A stretch of 18,788 nucleotides of DNA from Candidatus Woesearchaeota archaeon (GTDB lineage Archaea > Nanobdellota > Nanobdellia > Woesearchaeales > SM23-78): positions 1 to 18,788 of the forward strand of contig JAHWIP010000001.1 in assembly GCA_019322375.1 (NCBI GenBank), in the 5' to 3' direction. Positions 7,215 to 13,280 of the stretch are shown piece after piece. Positions within the stretch are counted from its first letter, which is position 1. Each line of letters begins with the position of its first letter. Under the pieces are notes generated by a model, which was not told the DNA's origin, ran no database searches, and saw nothing but the letters and a program-made list of their open reading frames with translations. A program made the position numbers and the translations under genes.

Positions 7215-8108
7215 TTATTTCTTCTGCTCCAGTCTCTGCAGTATCAATAAGTCTTCTGTTGTGAGCTTCATGCCTGTCTTCATCTTCTCGTCTATTTCTT
7301 TCTTTTTTTCTCCCAGGCTTTTCTTTTCAAATTCTTTCACGCTTTCCTCGAATTCTATTTTGTTCTCTTCAAGCTTGGCTTTGACTGCTCTCAGCTCTTC
7401 AAGCTTGTTTTTTAATTCATGGTTTACTTCATCAAAGTCTTTCTTGTACTCCTCGAATTTCTCTCTGAAATCTTTTTCCTCGTTTCTGAACTCATCAATG
7501 CCCTTGTACTTCTCTATTAATTGCTCGTGGTGCTCCTGGCTCCTGGCAGCTTCTTCCTGAACCTCTTTGTGCAGTGCATTGGCTTTTTTCTTTAACTCAT
7601 CAATCTCTTTTGACTTTTTTCTTATCTCTTTGTCCTTGTCAATCAATATTTTTACTTCAGAATACCTTTTTTTAAAATCCTTTATCTGCTTCATTAATTC
7701 CTGCTCTCTTGCAAAGCTCATGGGCTCTGTCTGAATCTTGAATTCAATAGCATCAATCTTCTTTTTTAGCTCAGAAGGGTCTTTTTTTATGCCCATCTCA
7801 TTCTTAAGCCTGATATATTCGTCTTTTAACTTCTTAATAACATTTACTTCCTTGTTAACCTTGGTGTTAAAGAGGTCTCTTTGCTTTTTCTTCTCCTTAA
7901 CCTCCTTGGTGAGAATGTTTCTTCTCTCCTTAGAACCAGTAAGCTCTCTAATCCTGCTTTTTATCTGTTTGCCAAGCCCTTCCCTTTTCCTGTACAAGTC
8001 TTCTTTATGCTTGTTAATATTGTTAAGCTTTTTTCTAAGCTCAAGAACTTCTTTTTCTTTTCTTTTTAATTCATCAAGTAATTGTTTTACTTCCTTTTCT
8101 GCTAACAA
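7215..8108 (-). CDS. Archaeal coiled-coil protein (COG1340-like)
   Basis: This 297-residue, lysine- and glutamate-rich protein is coiled coil for nearly its whole length (about residues 5-275), with no membrane segment or signal peptide. The composition, length and the ending 'LTTEDLLILQRLEQKK' fit the conserved archaeal coiled-coil family COG1340, whose function is unknown. A TTG start at 8108 is chosen because GGAGGTGG (8113-8120) lies just upstream and no in-frame ATG is near. The gene follows the L12 gene after about 125 nt containing an 18-bp palindrome and a possible tiny ORF. It could be a read-through member of the ribosomal operon or separately expressed; no convincing TATA box was found. 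Confidence 0.8.
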   Translation of the reverse strand: MLAEKEVKQLLDELKRKEKEVLELRKKLNNINKHKEDLYRKREGLGKQIKSRIRELTGSKERRNILTKEVKEKKKQRDLFNTKVNKEVNVIKKLKDEYIRLKNEMGIKKDPSELKKKIDAIEFKIQTEPMSFAREQELMKQIKDFKKRYSEVKILIDKDKEIRKKSKEIDELKKKANALHKEVQEEAARSQEHHEQLIEKYKGIDEFRNEEKDFREKFEEYKKDFDEVNHELKNKLEELRAVKAKLEENKIEFEESVKEFEKKSLGEKKKEIDEKMKTGMKLTTEDLLILQRLEQKK

Positions 8109-8120
8109 AATTCCACCTCC

Positions 8121-8219
8121 TTATAGTCGGTGAAATTTTGAAGATTTCGAAATCTTCGATTTTCGTAATCTAGCATTGTATCCTTCCACTTCCCTGTTTA
8201 ATTGCGCCTGGCTAAGCAT
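8121..8219 (-). CDS. Possible 32-aa small ORF
   Basis: An ATG at 8219, 14 nt after the L12 stop, opens a 32-codon frame that ends in TAA just before the ribosome-binding site of the coiled-coil gene. The product is very basic (MLSQAQLNREVEGYNARL... then KSK/SKS). It has no Shine-Dalgarno site and crosses an 18-bp palindrome, so it may be chance. Confidence 0.2.
   Translation of the reverse strand: MLSQAQLNREVEGYNARLRKSKISKSSKFHRL
8140..8157. repeat. 18-bp perfect palindrome
   Basis: GAAGATTTCGAAATCTTC reads the same on both strands. In RNA it could form a 7-bp stem with a UCGA loop. It lies between the L12 gene and the coiled-coil gene. It could be an operator, a processing site or a termination signal; the sequence does not decide. 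Confidence 0.5.
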
Positions 8220-8233
8220 CTTAAAAAAATGTT

Positions 8234-8536
8234 TTAGCCAAACAATGCGCCTAGTCCTGCAGCTGCTTCTTCCTGCGAAGGCTTTTCTACTTTTGGCTTT
8301 TTCTCTTCTTTCTTAGCCTCTGCAGGTGCTGCTTGTGCTTGTGCTGGTGCTGGAGCAGCCACTGCTGCACTCTTAACAGCTTCATCTATGTTAACACCTT
8401 CAAGAGCAGCTACCAAAGCCTTTATACGAGCATCATCAGGCTTAATACCTGCTGCTTCCAAGACTTTTTTAACTGAGCCTTCATCAACTTTCTTGCCTGC
8501 TTTGTGTAAAAGCATAGCTGCGTATACATATTCCAT
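8234..8536 (-). CDS. rpl12: Large ribosomal subunit protein L12/P1
   Basis: Archaeal P1-type stalk protein, 100 residues, the normal size. The N-terminal dimerisation domain 'MEYVYAAMLLHKAGKKVDEG' is followed by 'AGIKPDDARIKALVAALEGV', an Ala/Pro-rich hinge (residues about 58-74), a charged segment, and the conserved tail 'AAAGLGALFG', which contacts translation factors. It forms dimers on the C-terminal helix of L10. AAGGAGGA (8543-8550) lies 6 nt before the ATG. It is last of the ribosomal genes here, separated from L10 by an inserted membrane-protein gene. A run of seven T on the coding strand follows the stop within 12 nt and may end transcription. Confidence 0.95.
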   Translation of the reverse strand: MEYVYAAMLLHKAGKKVDEGSVKKVLEAAGIKPDDARIKALVAALEGVNIDEAVKSAAVAAPAPAQAQAAPAEAKKEEKKPKVEKPSQEEAAAGLGALFG

Positions 8537-8567
8537 TTTTAGTCCTCCTTAATTGATAGTTGGTTCC

Positions 8568-8590
8568 CTCGCGAGTGTTTTGCGAGCGAG
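8568..8590 (-). promoter_or_regulatory. GC-rich hairpin upstream of rpl12
   Basis: The 61-nt gap between the inserted gene and rpl12 holds CTCGCGAG followed by two GCGAG repeats, which can form alternative 5-bp stems in the mRNA (for example 8568-8572 with 8582-8586). Such GC-rich sequence stands out in this AT-rich region. It may be an RNA-processing or translation-control element that raises L12 output relative to L10. Confidence 0.35.
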
Positions 8591-8597
8591 CAAATAA

Positions 8598-9197
8598 TTA
8601 TTTCCCTTTATCTTCTTTCTTCTGGTCTTTTTCCTCTTCCTTGGTATTTTTGTCTTCTTGCTTTTCTTCTTCTTTCTCTGTTTTTTCCTCTTCTTTTATC
8701 TCTTCCTTGGTTGGTATATCCCAGTATATTCCTTCCTCGTATATTTCCTTTCCACCAGGACCATTTCTTATTCTTTGCCAAGCTCCATTATAACAATCCC
8801 AATATGCCCCTGTAAATCCTGCGCTTGTTACTTGAAATCTTATTCTGTCTAAGTAGTGTGACCAACAATCAGAAGGAAGGGTTAAGTTGGTTATTATCCC
8901 ATCTCCATCTTTTAATCGCCAAATAGCTTCTATAGCATCACTTGGTTTATAATATGTGATGTCTAATACTCCTGTTGGGCCCCCTTTTCCATAAGTATTC
9001 CAATCACCATCAAAAATATTAGAGTAGTCAATCCAACTACCACTACTAATACTTATGCTATCAGCTGTTTCCTGGTACTGTATTAATCCCAAAACCATGG
9101 GCAACATTAATATTCCTATCATTGATACTATTATTTTCAATTTCAGAAAACCTTTTGGGTTTTCTGGACCAAAAAATCTCCGATTTTTTGATTTCAT
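8598..9197 (-). CDS. Membrane-anchored KE-tailed protein inserted in the ribosomal operon
   Basis: This 199-residue protein is not a ribosomal protein. It has a basic N-terminus, one hydrophobic segment ('LKIIVSMIGILMLPMVLGLI', residues about 20-39) and an extracytoplasmic-looking domain (about 45-155) rich in aromatic and polar residues: 'SGSWIDYSNIFDGDWNTYG', two cysteines, and 'YWDCYNGAWQRIRNGPGG'. That part recalls discoidin/LamG-type surface domains. Residues 163-199 are an almost pure Lys/Glu tail. The start overlaps the L10 stop (ATGA) and has AAGGAGGT (9204-9211) inside the end of L10, so translation is coupled to a highly expressed gene. The tail is similar in composition to the L10 tail, which may reflect copying or slippage of repeats. 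Function unknown. Confidence 0.8.
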   Translation of the reverse strand: MKSKNRRFFGPENPKGFLKLKIIVSMIGILMLPMVLGLIQYQETADSISISSGSWIDYSNIFDGDWNTYGKGGPTGVLDITYYKPSDAIEAIWRLKDGDGIITNLTLPSDCWSHYLDRIRFQVTSAGFTGAYWDCYNGAWQRIRNGPGGKEIYEEGIYWDIPTKEEIKEEEKTEKEEEKQEDKNTKEEEKDQKKEDKGK

Positions 9198-10264
9198 TTT
9201 TTTACCTCCTTATTCTTTTCATTCTTTTTCTCATCCTCTTTTTTAACATCAATTTTCTTTTCCTTTGTTGTCTCTTCTTCCTTTTTCTCTTCTACTTGCT
9301 CTTTTTTCTCTTCTTCTTTCTTAGGTTCTTCCTTAACTTCCTCTTTCTCAACAGGCGTATCTGTTACTTTACTCTTCAATGCACTTGCCTGTGCTTGTGC
9401 TTTTGCCAGTACTTCACCAACATTATCACTGGTCATTATGTCTGCTTTTTTTACAAGTGCTAGTGCTTCTCTGTGTGCTTTGCTTAGCAATGGCCTGACT
9501 GTGTCTTTTATTGGCAGTGCTATGAACACTGCAAGGTTAAATGCTTCTGAAGCAGCACTCTTAATGCTGTTCATAAAGGCTTCTTCATCAACATCAAGCA
9601 CTTCCTTAGTTAAAATGTTTCCTTTTTCATACACAGCCACCAGGTCCAGGCCTATCTCCATTGGTTCAATCCCCAGCCTTGCTAACAAGCCTGCTAGTTT
9701 GTCATTAACAACATCCCCTTCTTTTGCAACAACTGCGTCTTCCTTGATAACTACTTTGCCTGCTTCAATGCCTGCTTTTATCCTAAAACTGCCCAGCTCT
9801 CCAATTATCGGGCCTGGGCTAAAGCTGGTAGGGCCTGCCTGCACTAATATATTGTTTGGTGCTTTTTGTCCTGGCTTGATAGGAGCATTAGATTTATTCT
9901 TTTTTATAAGTTTAAACAAAGCAAAAGGGTTTTGGTCTGTGAATAATAATGCTGGCATTCCTTTGATATATTTTTCCAGTTCCTTGATGTTCTGCTTTTT
10001 GCTTTTCTCAATTGCTAGCTTTATAAATCTCTTCTTGGTCATAAAAAGAACCACTTTTCCTCTTAGCTGGGACCTCATGCTGCCTAGCTGCTTGGCAGGC
10101 AGGTTTTCCATGTTAATCATGCCGATTATATTGTTTTTATCAATTAAATCAACCAGTGTCTGGATTAGTTTCTTCTTTGCTTCAGGAACATCTTTTCTGC
10201 CTTTGTCTTTAGGAACAGGCTTTTTTTCTTTTTCTTCTTCCTTAATTATCCTTATCTCAGTCAT
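9194..10264 (-). CDS. rplP0: Large ribosomal subunit protein L10 (P0)
   Basis: Archaeal L10/P0 anchors the L12 stalk on 23S rRNA. The 356-residue protein has the RNA-binding domain (about residues 25-120, with 'GMINMENLPAKQLGSMRSQL' and 'GKVVLFMTKKRFIKLAIEKS'), the archaeal insertion domain with 'PGPIIGELGSFRIKAGIEAG', and the L12-binding helical region ('KKADIMTSDNVGEVLAKAQA', then QASALKSKV). The last 50 or so residues are an extended Lys/Glu stretch ending 'NKEVKK'. The 'GLGALFG' end seen in L12, and usual in archaeal P0, is absent. It overlaps the L1 gene by four bases upstream and the inserted membrane gene downstream. Confidence 0.95.
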   Translation of the reverse strand: MTEIRIIKEEEKEKKPVPKDKGRKDVPEAKKKLIQTLVDLIDKNNIIGMINMENLPAKQLGSMRSQLRGKVVLFMTKKRFIKLAIEKSKKQNIKELEKYIKGMPALLFTDQNPFALFKLIKKNKSNAPIKPGQKAPNNILVQAGPTSFSPGPIIGELGSFRIKAGIEAGKVVIKEDAVVAKEGDVVNDKLAGLLARLGIEPMEIGLDLVAVYEKGNILTKEVLDVDEEAFMNSIKSAASEAFNLAVFIALPIKDTVRPLLSKAHREALALVKKADIMTSDNVGEVLAKAQAQASALKSKVTDTPVEKEEVKEEPKKEEEKKEQVEEKKEEETTKEKKIDVKKEDEKKNEKNKEVKK

Positions 10265-10914
10265 TTATCAAGCCTCACAGGTTTGCTCATGGTAAGCTTA
10301 AGATAAACATCTTTTACATTATGTTTTTCATTTGGCAGGTGATGGATTAACTGGTCATAGATAAACAATATATTATCAGCTACTTGTTCAGCAGGCATTT
10401 CCTCTGTTCCAACCCTTAACATGATTAAAGGAAGCTTTTTAGCAGATATCTTCATTGTTTTTTGCAGTTTATCATATAATGCTTTTAGGTTGGCTCCTCT
10501 TGGAGGAACAACACAACCAGCCTTGGGATTAGGCATTTTACCTCTTACTCCCAGGTATCTTCCAAAAGCAGATGCTACTTTTGCCATGATGTTAGCCTGG
10601 GCAACAAAGAAATCAAATTGCTTGGCTAGTTTCTTGGTTTTCTTCTTGTCATACTTTGAAAAATCAGATTCAAGAATAACATTATCAAAGACCTTGTCAG
10701 CCTCTGCCTTGAGCTCAGCACCTATCAAAGCACACACCTTAATCTTTTTGCCAGTAGAGTAGTGCAGGGTTATAAAGAAGTCCACCTGGTGGTCTGTTTT
10801 CTTGAAGTCCAGGTCTTTTAATGACACTATCAAGTCCACTGACTGCTTGAACTTGCGCTCCTTGGATTCTTTCTTAAGCGATTCAAGAGCCTTTAAAACA
10901 GATTCTTTCTTCAT
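10261..10914 (-). CDS. rpl1: Large ribosomal subunit protein L1
   Basis: L1 binds 23S rRNA at the E-site stalk and in archaea also represses its own operon mRNA. The protein has 217 residues, the normal size, with family blocks 'FFITLHYSTGKKIKVCALIG', 'FDFFVAQANIMAKVASAFGR', the diagnostic 'LGVRGKMPNPKAGCVVPPRG' and a C-terminal 'VKDVYLKLTMSKPVRLDK'. It is first in an L1-L10-(insert)-L12 operon. The L11 gene that often precedes it in archaea is missing; a divergent membrane-protein operon lies there instead. A TATA-like box lies at 11014-11023 and the leader is about 75 nt with a small hairpin. The ATG has only a weak ribosome-binding site. Confidence 0.95.
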   Translation of the reverse strand: MKKESVLKALESLKKESKERKFKQSVDLIVSLKDLDFKKTDHQVDFFITLHYSTGKKIKVCALIGAELKAEADKVFDNVILESDFSKYDKKKTKKLAKQFDFFVAQANIMAKVASAFGRYLGVRGKMPNPKAGCVVPPRGANLKALYDKLQKTMKISAKKLPLIMLRVGTEEMPAEQVADNILFIYDQLIHHLPNEKHNVKDVYLKLTMSKPVRLDK

Positions 10915-10957
10915 CTTAATTCACATCAAAACAAAACCCTGCTATCGAAATAGTAAA

Positions 10958-10976
10958 GACGAAGCATTGGTTCGTC
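10958..10976 (-). promoter_or_regulatory. Leader hairpin of the L1 operon
   Basis: In the L1 leader, GACGAA and TTCGTC form a perfect 6-bp stem around a 7-nt loop, 44 nt before the ATG. Archaeal L1 is known to repress its mRNA by binding a leader or early coding structure that mimics its rRNA site. This hairpin is the only clear structure I see; its identity as the L1 site is inference. Confidence 0.35.
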
Positions 10977-11013
10977 CGGGTTTGACTACTTGTAGATTTT
11001 AGAGTAATATCCT

Positions 11014-11030
11014 ATTTTTAAATGTTGCTG
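11014..11030 (-). promoter_or_regulatory. Promoter of the L1-L10-L12 operon
   Basis: Minus strand reads CAGCAACATTTAAAAAT, a TATA-like ATTTAAAAAT preceded by CAGCAAC. The same CAGCAAC upstream bases occur before the TATA boxes at 13516-13523 and 15102-15109. Transcription would start near 10988, leaving a leader of about 75 nt. Confidence 0.55.
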
Positions 11031-11054
11031 TTTTTTTGATTGATTTTCCGAAAA

Positions 11055-11065
11055 CTTTATATATA
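11055..11065 (+). promoter_or_regulatory. Promoter of the DUF2178/XRE operon
   Basis: CTTTATATATA is a good archaeal TATA box, 81 nt before the first ATG at 11146. Two inverted repeats lie at and downstream of it, so a bound regulator would block initiation. Confidence 0.6.
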
Positions 11066-11096
11066 ACCTATGTTATATATATCTAACATAAGGTTA
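11064..11096. promoter_or_regulatory. Operator inverted repeat 1
   Basis: Arms TAACCTATGTTA and TAACATAAGGTTA flank an 8-nt AT spacer. They are complementary except for one inserted base. The repeat overlaps the TATA box region at 11055-11065. The XRE regulator encoded third in this operon is the natural candidate to bind it. Confidence 0.6.
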
Positions 11097-11109
11097 GAAA
11101 TGATTAACT

Positions 11110-11128
11110 TTATGTTAAAAAAACATAA
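11110..11128. promoter_or_regulatory. Operator inverted repeat 2
   Basis: TTATGTT and AACATAA form a perfect 7-bp inverted repeat around five A. It reuses the ATGTT/AACAT core of the repeat at 11064-11096, which suggests two sites for one dimeric regulator, between the TATA box and the first gene. Confidence 0.6.
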
Positions 11129-11145
11129 CAAATGGTGATGTCAAA

Positions 11146-11577
11146 ATGATTGGAAGACCAGAATGGTTTGAAAGAAGAAAATACGGCGGATGGGGTGTCC
11201 ATCCCAGGACTTGGCAGGGAGTTGTTTATATTATTTTAGTGCTTGTTCCCTTTGTTATTTTCCAGGCACTGCAAATCTGGGATGCACAGACAAGAATCTA
11301 TGTGACTATTGGCTGGGTTTTATTCTTATTACTAGATGTAGGCCATATAATGATTGCTTTGAAGAGAGATGAAAGAGAAGAAAAGATTGAAGCATTGTCA
11401 GAGAGAAACGCTGCCTGGAGCATGATGATAATCTTGGTGATAGGGCTGGCATATCAGATAATAACCAGTGCTCTGAACCAATCACTAATGATTGACTGGT
11501 TTTTAGCAGCAGCTTTGTTCGCAGGATTAATTGTAAAGTCAGTATCAAATTTTACATTAGAAAGAAAAACACTATAG
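11146..11577 (+). CDS. Four-span membrane protein, unknown
   Basis: This 143-residue integral membrane protein has four predicted spans: about residues 25-43 ('VVYIILVLVPFVIFQAL'), 50-70 ('IYVTIGWVLFLLLDVGHIMI'), 91-108 ('MMIILVIGLAYQIITSAL') and 115-132. The N-terminus 'MIGRPEWFERRKYGGWGVHP' is probably cytoplasmic and basic; a charged loop 'ALKRDEREEKIEALSERNAA' joins spans 2 and 3. GGTGATG (11134-11140) sits 5 nt before the ATG and matches the archaeal 16S rRNA end. It is first of three genes on the plus strand with a DUF2178 protein and an XRE regulator, a common membrane-protein/regulator pairing in bacteria and archaea. Its function is unknown. Confidence 0.8.
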   Translation: MIGRPEWFERRKYGGWGVHPRTWQGVVYIILVLVPFVIFQALQIWDAQTRIYVTIGWVLFLLLDVGHIMIALKRDEREEKIEALSERNAAWSMMIILVIGLAYQIITSALNQSLMIDWFLAAALFAGLIVKSVSNFTLERKTL

Positions 11578-11586
11578 GTGATTAAT

Positions 11587-12018
11587 ATGAAATCAGAAAA
11601 TAATACAAAAGCAAAAGACAAAATAAGGCTGGTAGCAATAATTATGATAAGCATTGTTGTGATTGCAACCGGAGCATTGTTCTCAACCAATGCCTTTATG
11701 AAAGGAGAGGTAGCAGGAGGAATCCTTGGGATGGTGATAGCATTAATCATACTTGCCTTTGCCATTATTGTTTATAGCAGAGGGAGCAGGGATATGAAAA
11801 AAGGTTTTCCATTGCAGGATGAGAGGAGCAGAAGAGTGCTGGAAAAAGCCAGCTCAAAAGCATTTTATGTCTCGCTCTACCTGTTGCTTGCAGTCGGGTT
11901 TTTATCTGATGACATAATAAGGTTCAGGGATGTGAGCCAGGCAACCAGCCTTGCAATAGGAGTGATGGCTATTTTGTTTGCTGTTTTTTGGGCATACTAC
12001 AACAAAAAGGAGATGTAA
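11587..12018 (+). CDS. DUF2178 family membrane protein
   Basis: About 143 residues with four spans (near residues 14-34, 44-63, 93-110 and 118-136). The loop 'SRGSRDMKKGFPLQDERSRR' followed by 'VLEKASSKAFYVSLYLLLAV' is the family's DER...RA/KA signature before span 3. The family function is unknown; members usually sit beside a small XRE repressor, as here. The ATG at 11587 is preferred over an in-frame GTG at 11578, because AGGTGAT (11576-11582) covers that GTG and lies 4 nt before the ATG. That ribosome-binding site overlaps the stop of the gene before, so translation is coupled. Confidence 0.8.
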   Translation: MKSENNTKAKDKIRLVAIIMISIVVIATGALFSTNAFMKGEVAGGILGMVIALIILAFAIIVYSRGSRDMKKGFPLQDERSRRVLEKASSKAFYVSLYLLLAVGFLSDDIIRFRDVSQATSLAIGVMAILFAVFWAYYNKKEM

Positions 12019-12019
12019 A

Positions 12020-12220
12020 ATGAGGACGCGAATAAAAGAGCTCAGGGCCAGGCATAATCTTACTCAGGAAGACCTGGCAAAAAAGGTTGGTGTTAGAAGG
12101 GAGACTATTGTTTTCTTAGAGAAGGGCAAGTACAACCCTTCTCTTCAGCTAGCTCATGATGTTGCCAAGGCATTAAAGAGTACAATTGAGGAGTTGTTTA
12201 TTTTTGATAAGAAGAGCTAA
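12020..12220 (+). CDS. XRE-family transcriptional regulator (YozG-like)
   Basis: A 66-residue Cro/C1-type helix-turn-helix protein, essentially the domain alone: 'RIKELRARHNLTQEDLAKKV' then 'GVRRETIVFLEKGKYNPSLQ' then 'LAHDVAKALKSTIEELFIFD'. AAGGAGAT (12007-12014) precedes the ATG by 5 nt, whereas a longer in-frame reading has no such site and runs through the DUF2178 gene. It starts 1 nt after the DUF2178 stop. Small regulators of this type normally repress their own operon, and the two inverted repeats at 11064-11128 are likely targets. Its stop shares bases with the stop of the convergent gene at 12217. Confidence 0.9.
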   Translation: MRTRIKELRARHNLTQEDLAKKVGVRRETIVFLEKGKYNPSLQLAHDVAKALKSTIEELFIFDKKS

Positions 12221-12510
12221 CCAATTATCCTTATGCCTTCTTTCTCAGGTATTAAGGTTACTTCTTGTTTGAAATTGTATTTTTTTACTAATTCATTTGG
12301 TATTCTTAATCCCAGGCTTTTTCCCCAAGGTGTTAGTTTTGCATGGTATTTTTTTAGTTCTCTGTATTTGTTTGCTACTGCGTGCAGTTGCTTCATATCA
12401 ACGATTTCCTCTCCGCACTTAGAGCATTTATAGTATTTGTAGGTTATTCCTTCAGGTGTCTTGGCTTTAAGTTCTTTCATGCTTCCTTTGCACTCATTGC
12501 ATTTTTTCAT
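12217..12510 (-). CDS. YgiT/MqsA-type zinc-ribbon plus AbrB-like antitoxin
   Basis: This 97-residue protein combines an N-terminal zinc ribbon, C4-x2-C7 and C29-x2-C32 ('MKKCNEC' and 'YKCSKCGEE'), with a C-terminal SpoVT/AbrB-like swapped-hairpin ('KLTPWGKSLGLRIPNELVKK', then YNFKQEVTLIPEKEGIRII). YgiT-type zinc fingers are antitoxins for MqsR or DUF4258 toxins, and the C-terminal part is the likely DNA-binding half. It overlaps the upstream DUF4258-like gene by four bases (ATGA), with the toxin-like gene first. I infer a toxin-antitoxin pair in which this protein neutralises the toxin and represses the promoter near 12749-12780. Confidence 0.85.
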   Translation of the reverse strand: MKKCNECKGSMKELKAKTPEGITYKYYKCSKCGEEIVDMKQLHAVANKYRELKKYHAKLTPWGKSLGLRIPNELVKKYNFKQEVTLIPEKEGIRIIG

Positions 12511-12734
12511 TTTCTTTCTATTGTTACAATTATTATTTTTTCACCTTGAATTCTGTCCACGCATATTACTTTGAAGTTCTTGTATTGTTTTATGAATTTC
12601 AAATGGTTTTTTGCATGCCTTACTATTTTTCCTCCTTTGAGAGTTGCTTCTATCATGTCTGGTGTTATTCCTCTTTGCATTGCTCTTTCCAAGGCATGTC
12701 TCTTGATTTCTATTTCGTAGTTTGAGATGTTCAT
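12507..12734 (-). CDS. DUF4258-like toxin
   Basis: A 75-residue basic protein with 'RHALERAMQRGITPDMIEAT' followed by 'LKGGKIVRHAKNHLKFIKQY' and strands 'FKVICVDRIQGEKIIIVTIE'. This helix-then-sheet layout with an early RHAxxRAxxRGI motif is typical of DUF4258 proteins, proposed ribonuclease toxins related to the RelE/BrnT/MqsR fold group. It is first in the operon with the zinc-ribbon/AbrB antitoxin. A palindrome and TATA box lie upstream. RNase activity is inferred from family membership. Confidence 0.8.
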   Translation of the reverse strand: MNISNYEIEIKRHALERAMQRGITPDMIEATLKGGKIVRHAKNHLKFIKQYKNFKVICVDRIQGEKIIIVTIERK

Positions 12735-12742
12735 TTTGATAT

Positions 12743-12780
12743 CTCATGATATTAATTAATATTAATGAGTTTATATATTT
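12743..12780 (-). promoter_or_regulatory. Promoter and operator of the DUF4258 module
   Basis: Minus-strand TATA-like AAATATATAAA (12770-12780) is followed by the palindrome ATATTAATTAATAT (12749-12762), itself flanked by CTCAT and ATGAG. The palindrome lies between TATA box and ATG (12734), a position that suits autorepression by the AbrB-like antitoxin. Confidence 0.5.
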
Positions 12781-12854
12781 TGTTGTGATAGAAGATATAA
12801 ATACCTTACGCTGGGTTGTCCAGTGGAATACGAAAATTCTCCGGATATCTAGCC

Positions 12855-12873
12855 TAGCATTATTTAAACAAGG
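12855..12873 (+). repeat. TA-island direct repeat, copy 1
   Basis: TAGCATTATTTAAACAAGG occurs here and at 16538-16556; an 18-bp version ends in AAG at 15156-15173. Similarity extends about 20 bp upstream (GATATCT in copies 1 and 2). Each copy is on the plus strand, in a divergent intergenic gap ahead of a toxin-antitoxin or toxin gene. Confidence 0.8.
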
Positions 12874-12899
12874 TTTTCTAAAGCTTAGAGAACAGAAAC

Positions 12900-12939
12900 A
12901 TTTATAAATCAATACTTACTTATACTTATAAGTGAGTAT
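12900..12939 (+). promoter_or_regulatory. Promoter and operator of the Doc/RHH module
   Basis: TATA box ATTTATAAA-type sequence (about 12899-12908) is followed by a 28-bp inverted repeat (12912-12939): arms ATACTTACTTAT and ATAAGTGAGTAT around ACTT, with one mismatch in 12. It ends 5 nt before the ATG at 12945. The RHH protein of this operon is the likely ligand. Confidence 0.65.
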
Positions 12940-12944
12940 AAAAA

Positions 12945-13280
12945 ATGATTAATAAAAAGGATATTGTCAGAGTAAACCAGGAAATCGGAGAAACAGGCAG
13001 GTTTCATAATGAGAGCAGCATGGAATACGCGCTTTCAATGATAAAGCACAAGAAAAGCTGGCTGTATGAGCTGGCGTATATAGCAAGGAGCTTGCTGACA
13101 GACCATGCGTTTATAGATGGAAATAAAAGAACAGCCCTGGCAATAATCCTGACATACTTTGAAGGAAAAGAAGAGTATGATAAAGAGATGATAGCAAAGA
13201 TAATACTGCAGATAAGCAAGAAGCAGGAAAAAGATGTAAACAAGATAATGAGGATGATAAAAAGTGCAATTCTCTATTAA
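12945..13280 (+). CDS. doc: Doc-like Fic-family toxin
   Basis: A 111-residue Fic/Doc protein. The active-site loop 'HAFIDGNKRTAL' (residues 54-65) matches the Doc form HxFx(D/N)xNKR, with the catalytic histidine and the lysine that marks Doc kinases rather than AMP-transferring Fic enzymes. Known Doc toxins phosphorylate elongation factor Tu and stop translation; here the target would be archaeal EF-1A, by inference. Length and helical make-up fit the short Doc class. The next gene, an RHH protein, overlaps its 3' end by 17 bases. Unusually the toxin comes first and the partner is RHH, not Phd. Confidence 0.85.
   Translation: MINKKDIVRVNQEIGETGRFHNESSMEYALSMIKHKKSWLYELAYIARSLLTDHAFIDGNKRTALAIILTYFEGKEEYDKEMIAKIILQISKKQEKDVNKIMRMIKSAILY

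Noticed and set aside
7261..8133. Plus-strand frames opposite the coiled-coil gene
   Set aside because: Their serine/phenylalanine-rich, low-complexity products are the reverse complement of Lys/Glu codons.
9438..10295. Long 285-codon plus-strand open frame opposite the L10 gene
   Set aside because: It is antisense to a clear ribosomal protein gene; its Ser/Leu/Phe-rich product is what the complement of a Lys/Glu-rich AT-biased gene gives, and no promoter or ribosome-binding site precedes it.
12541..12912. Minus-strand 123-codon frame overlapping the DUF4258 gene
   Set aside because: Different frame over a recognised gene and its promoter/operator, with no family features.
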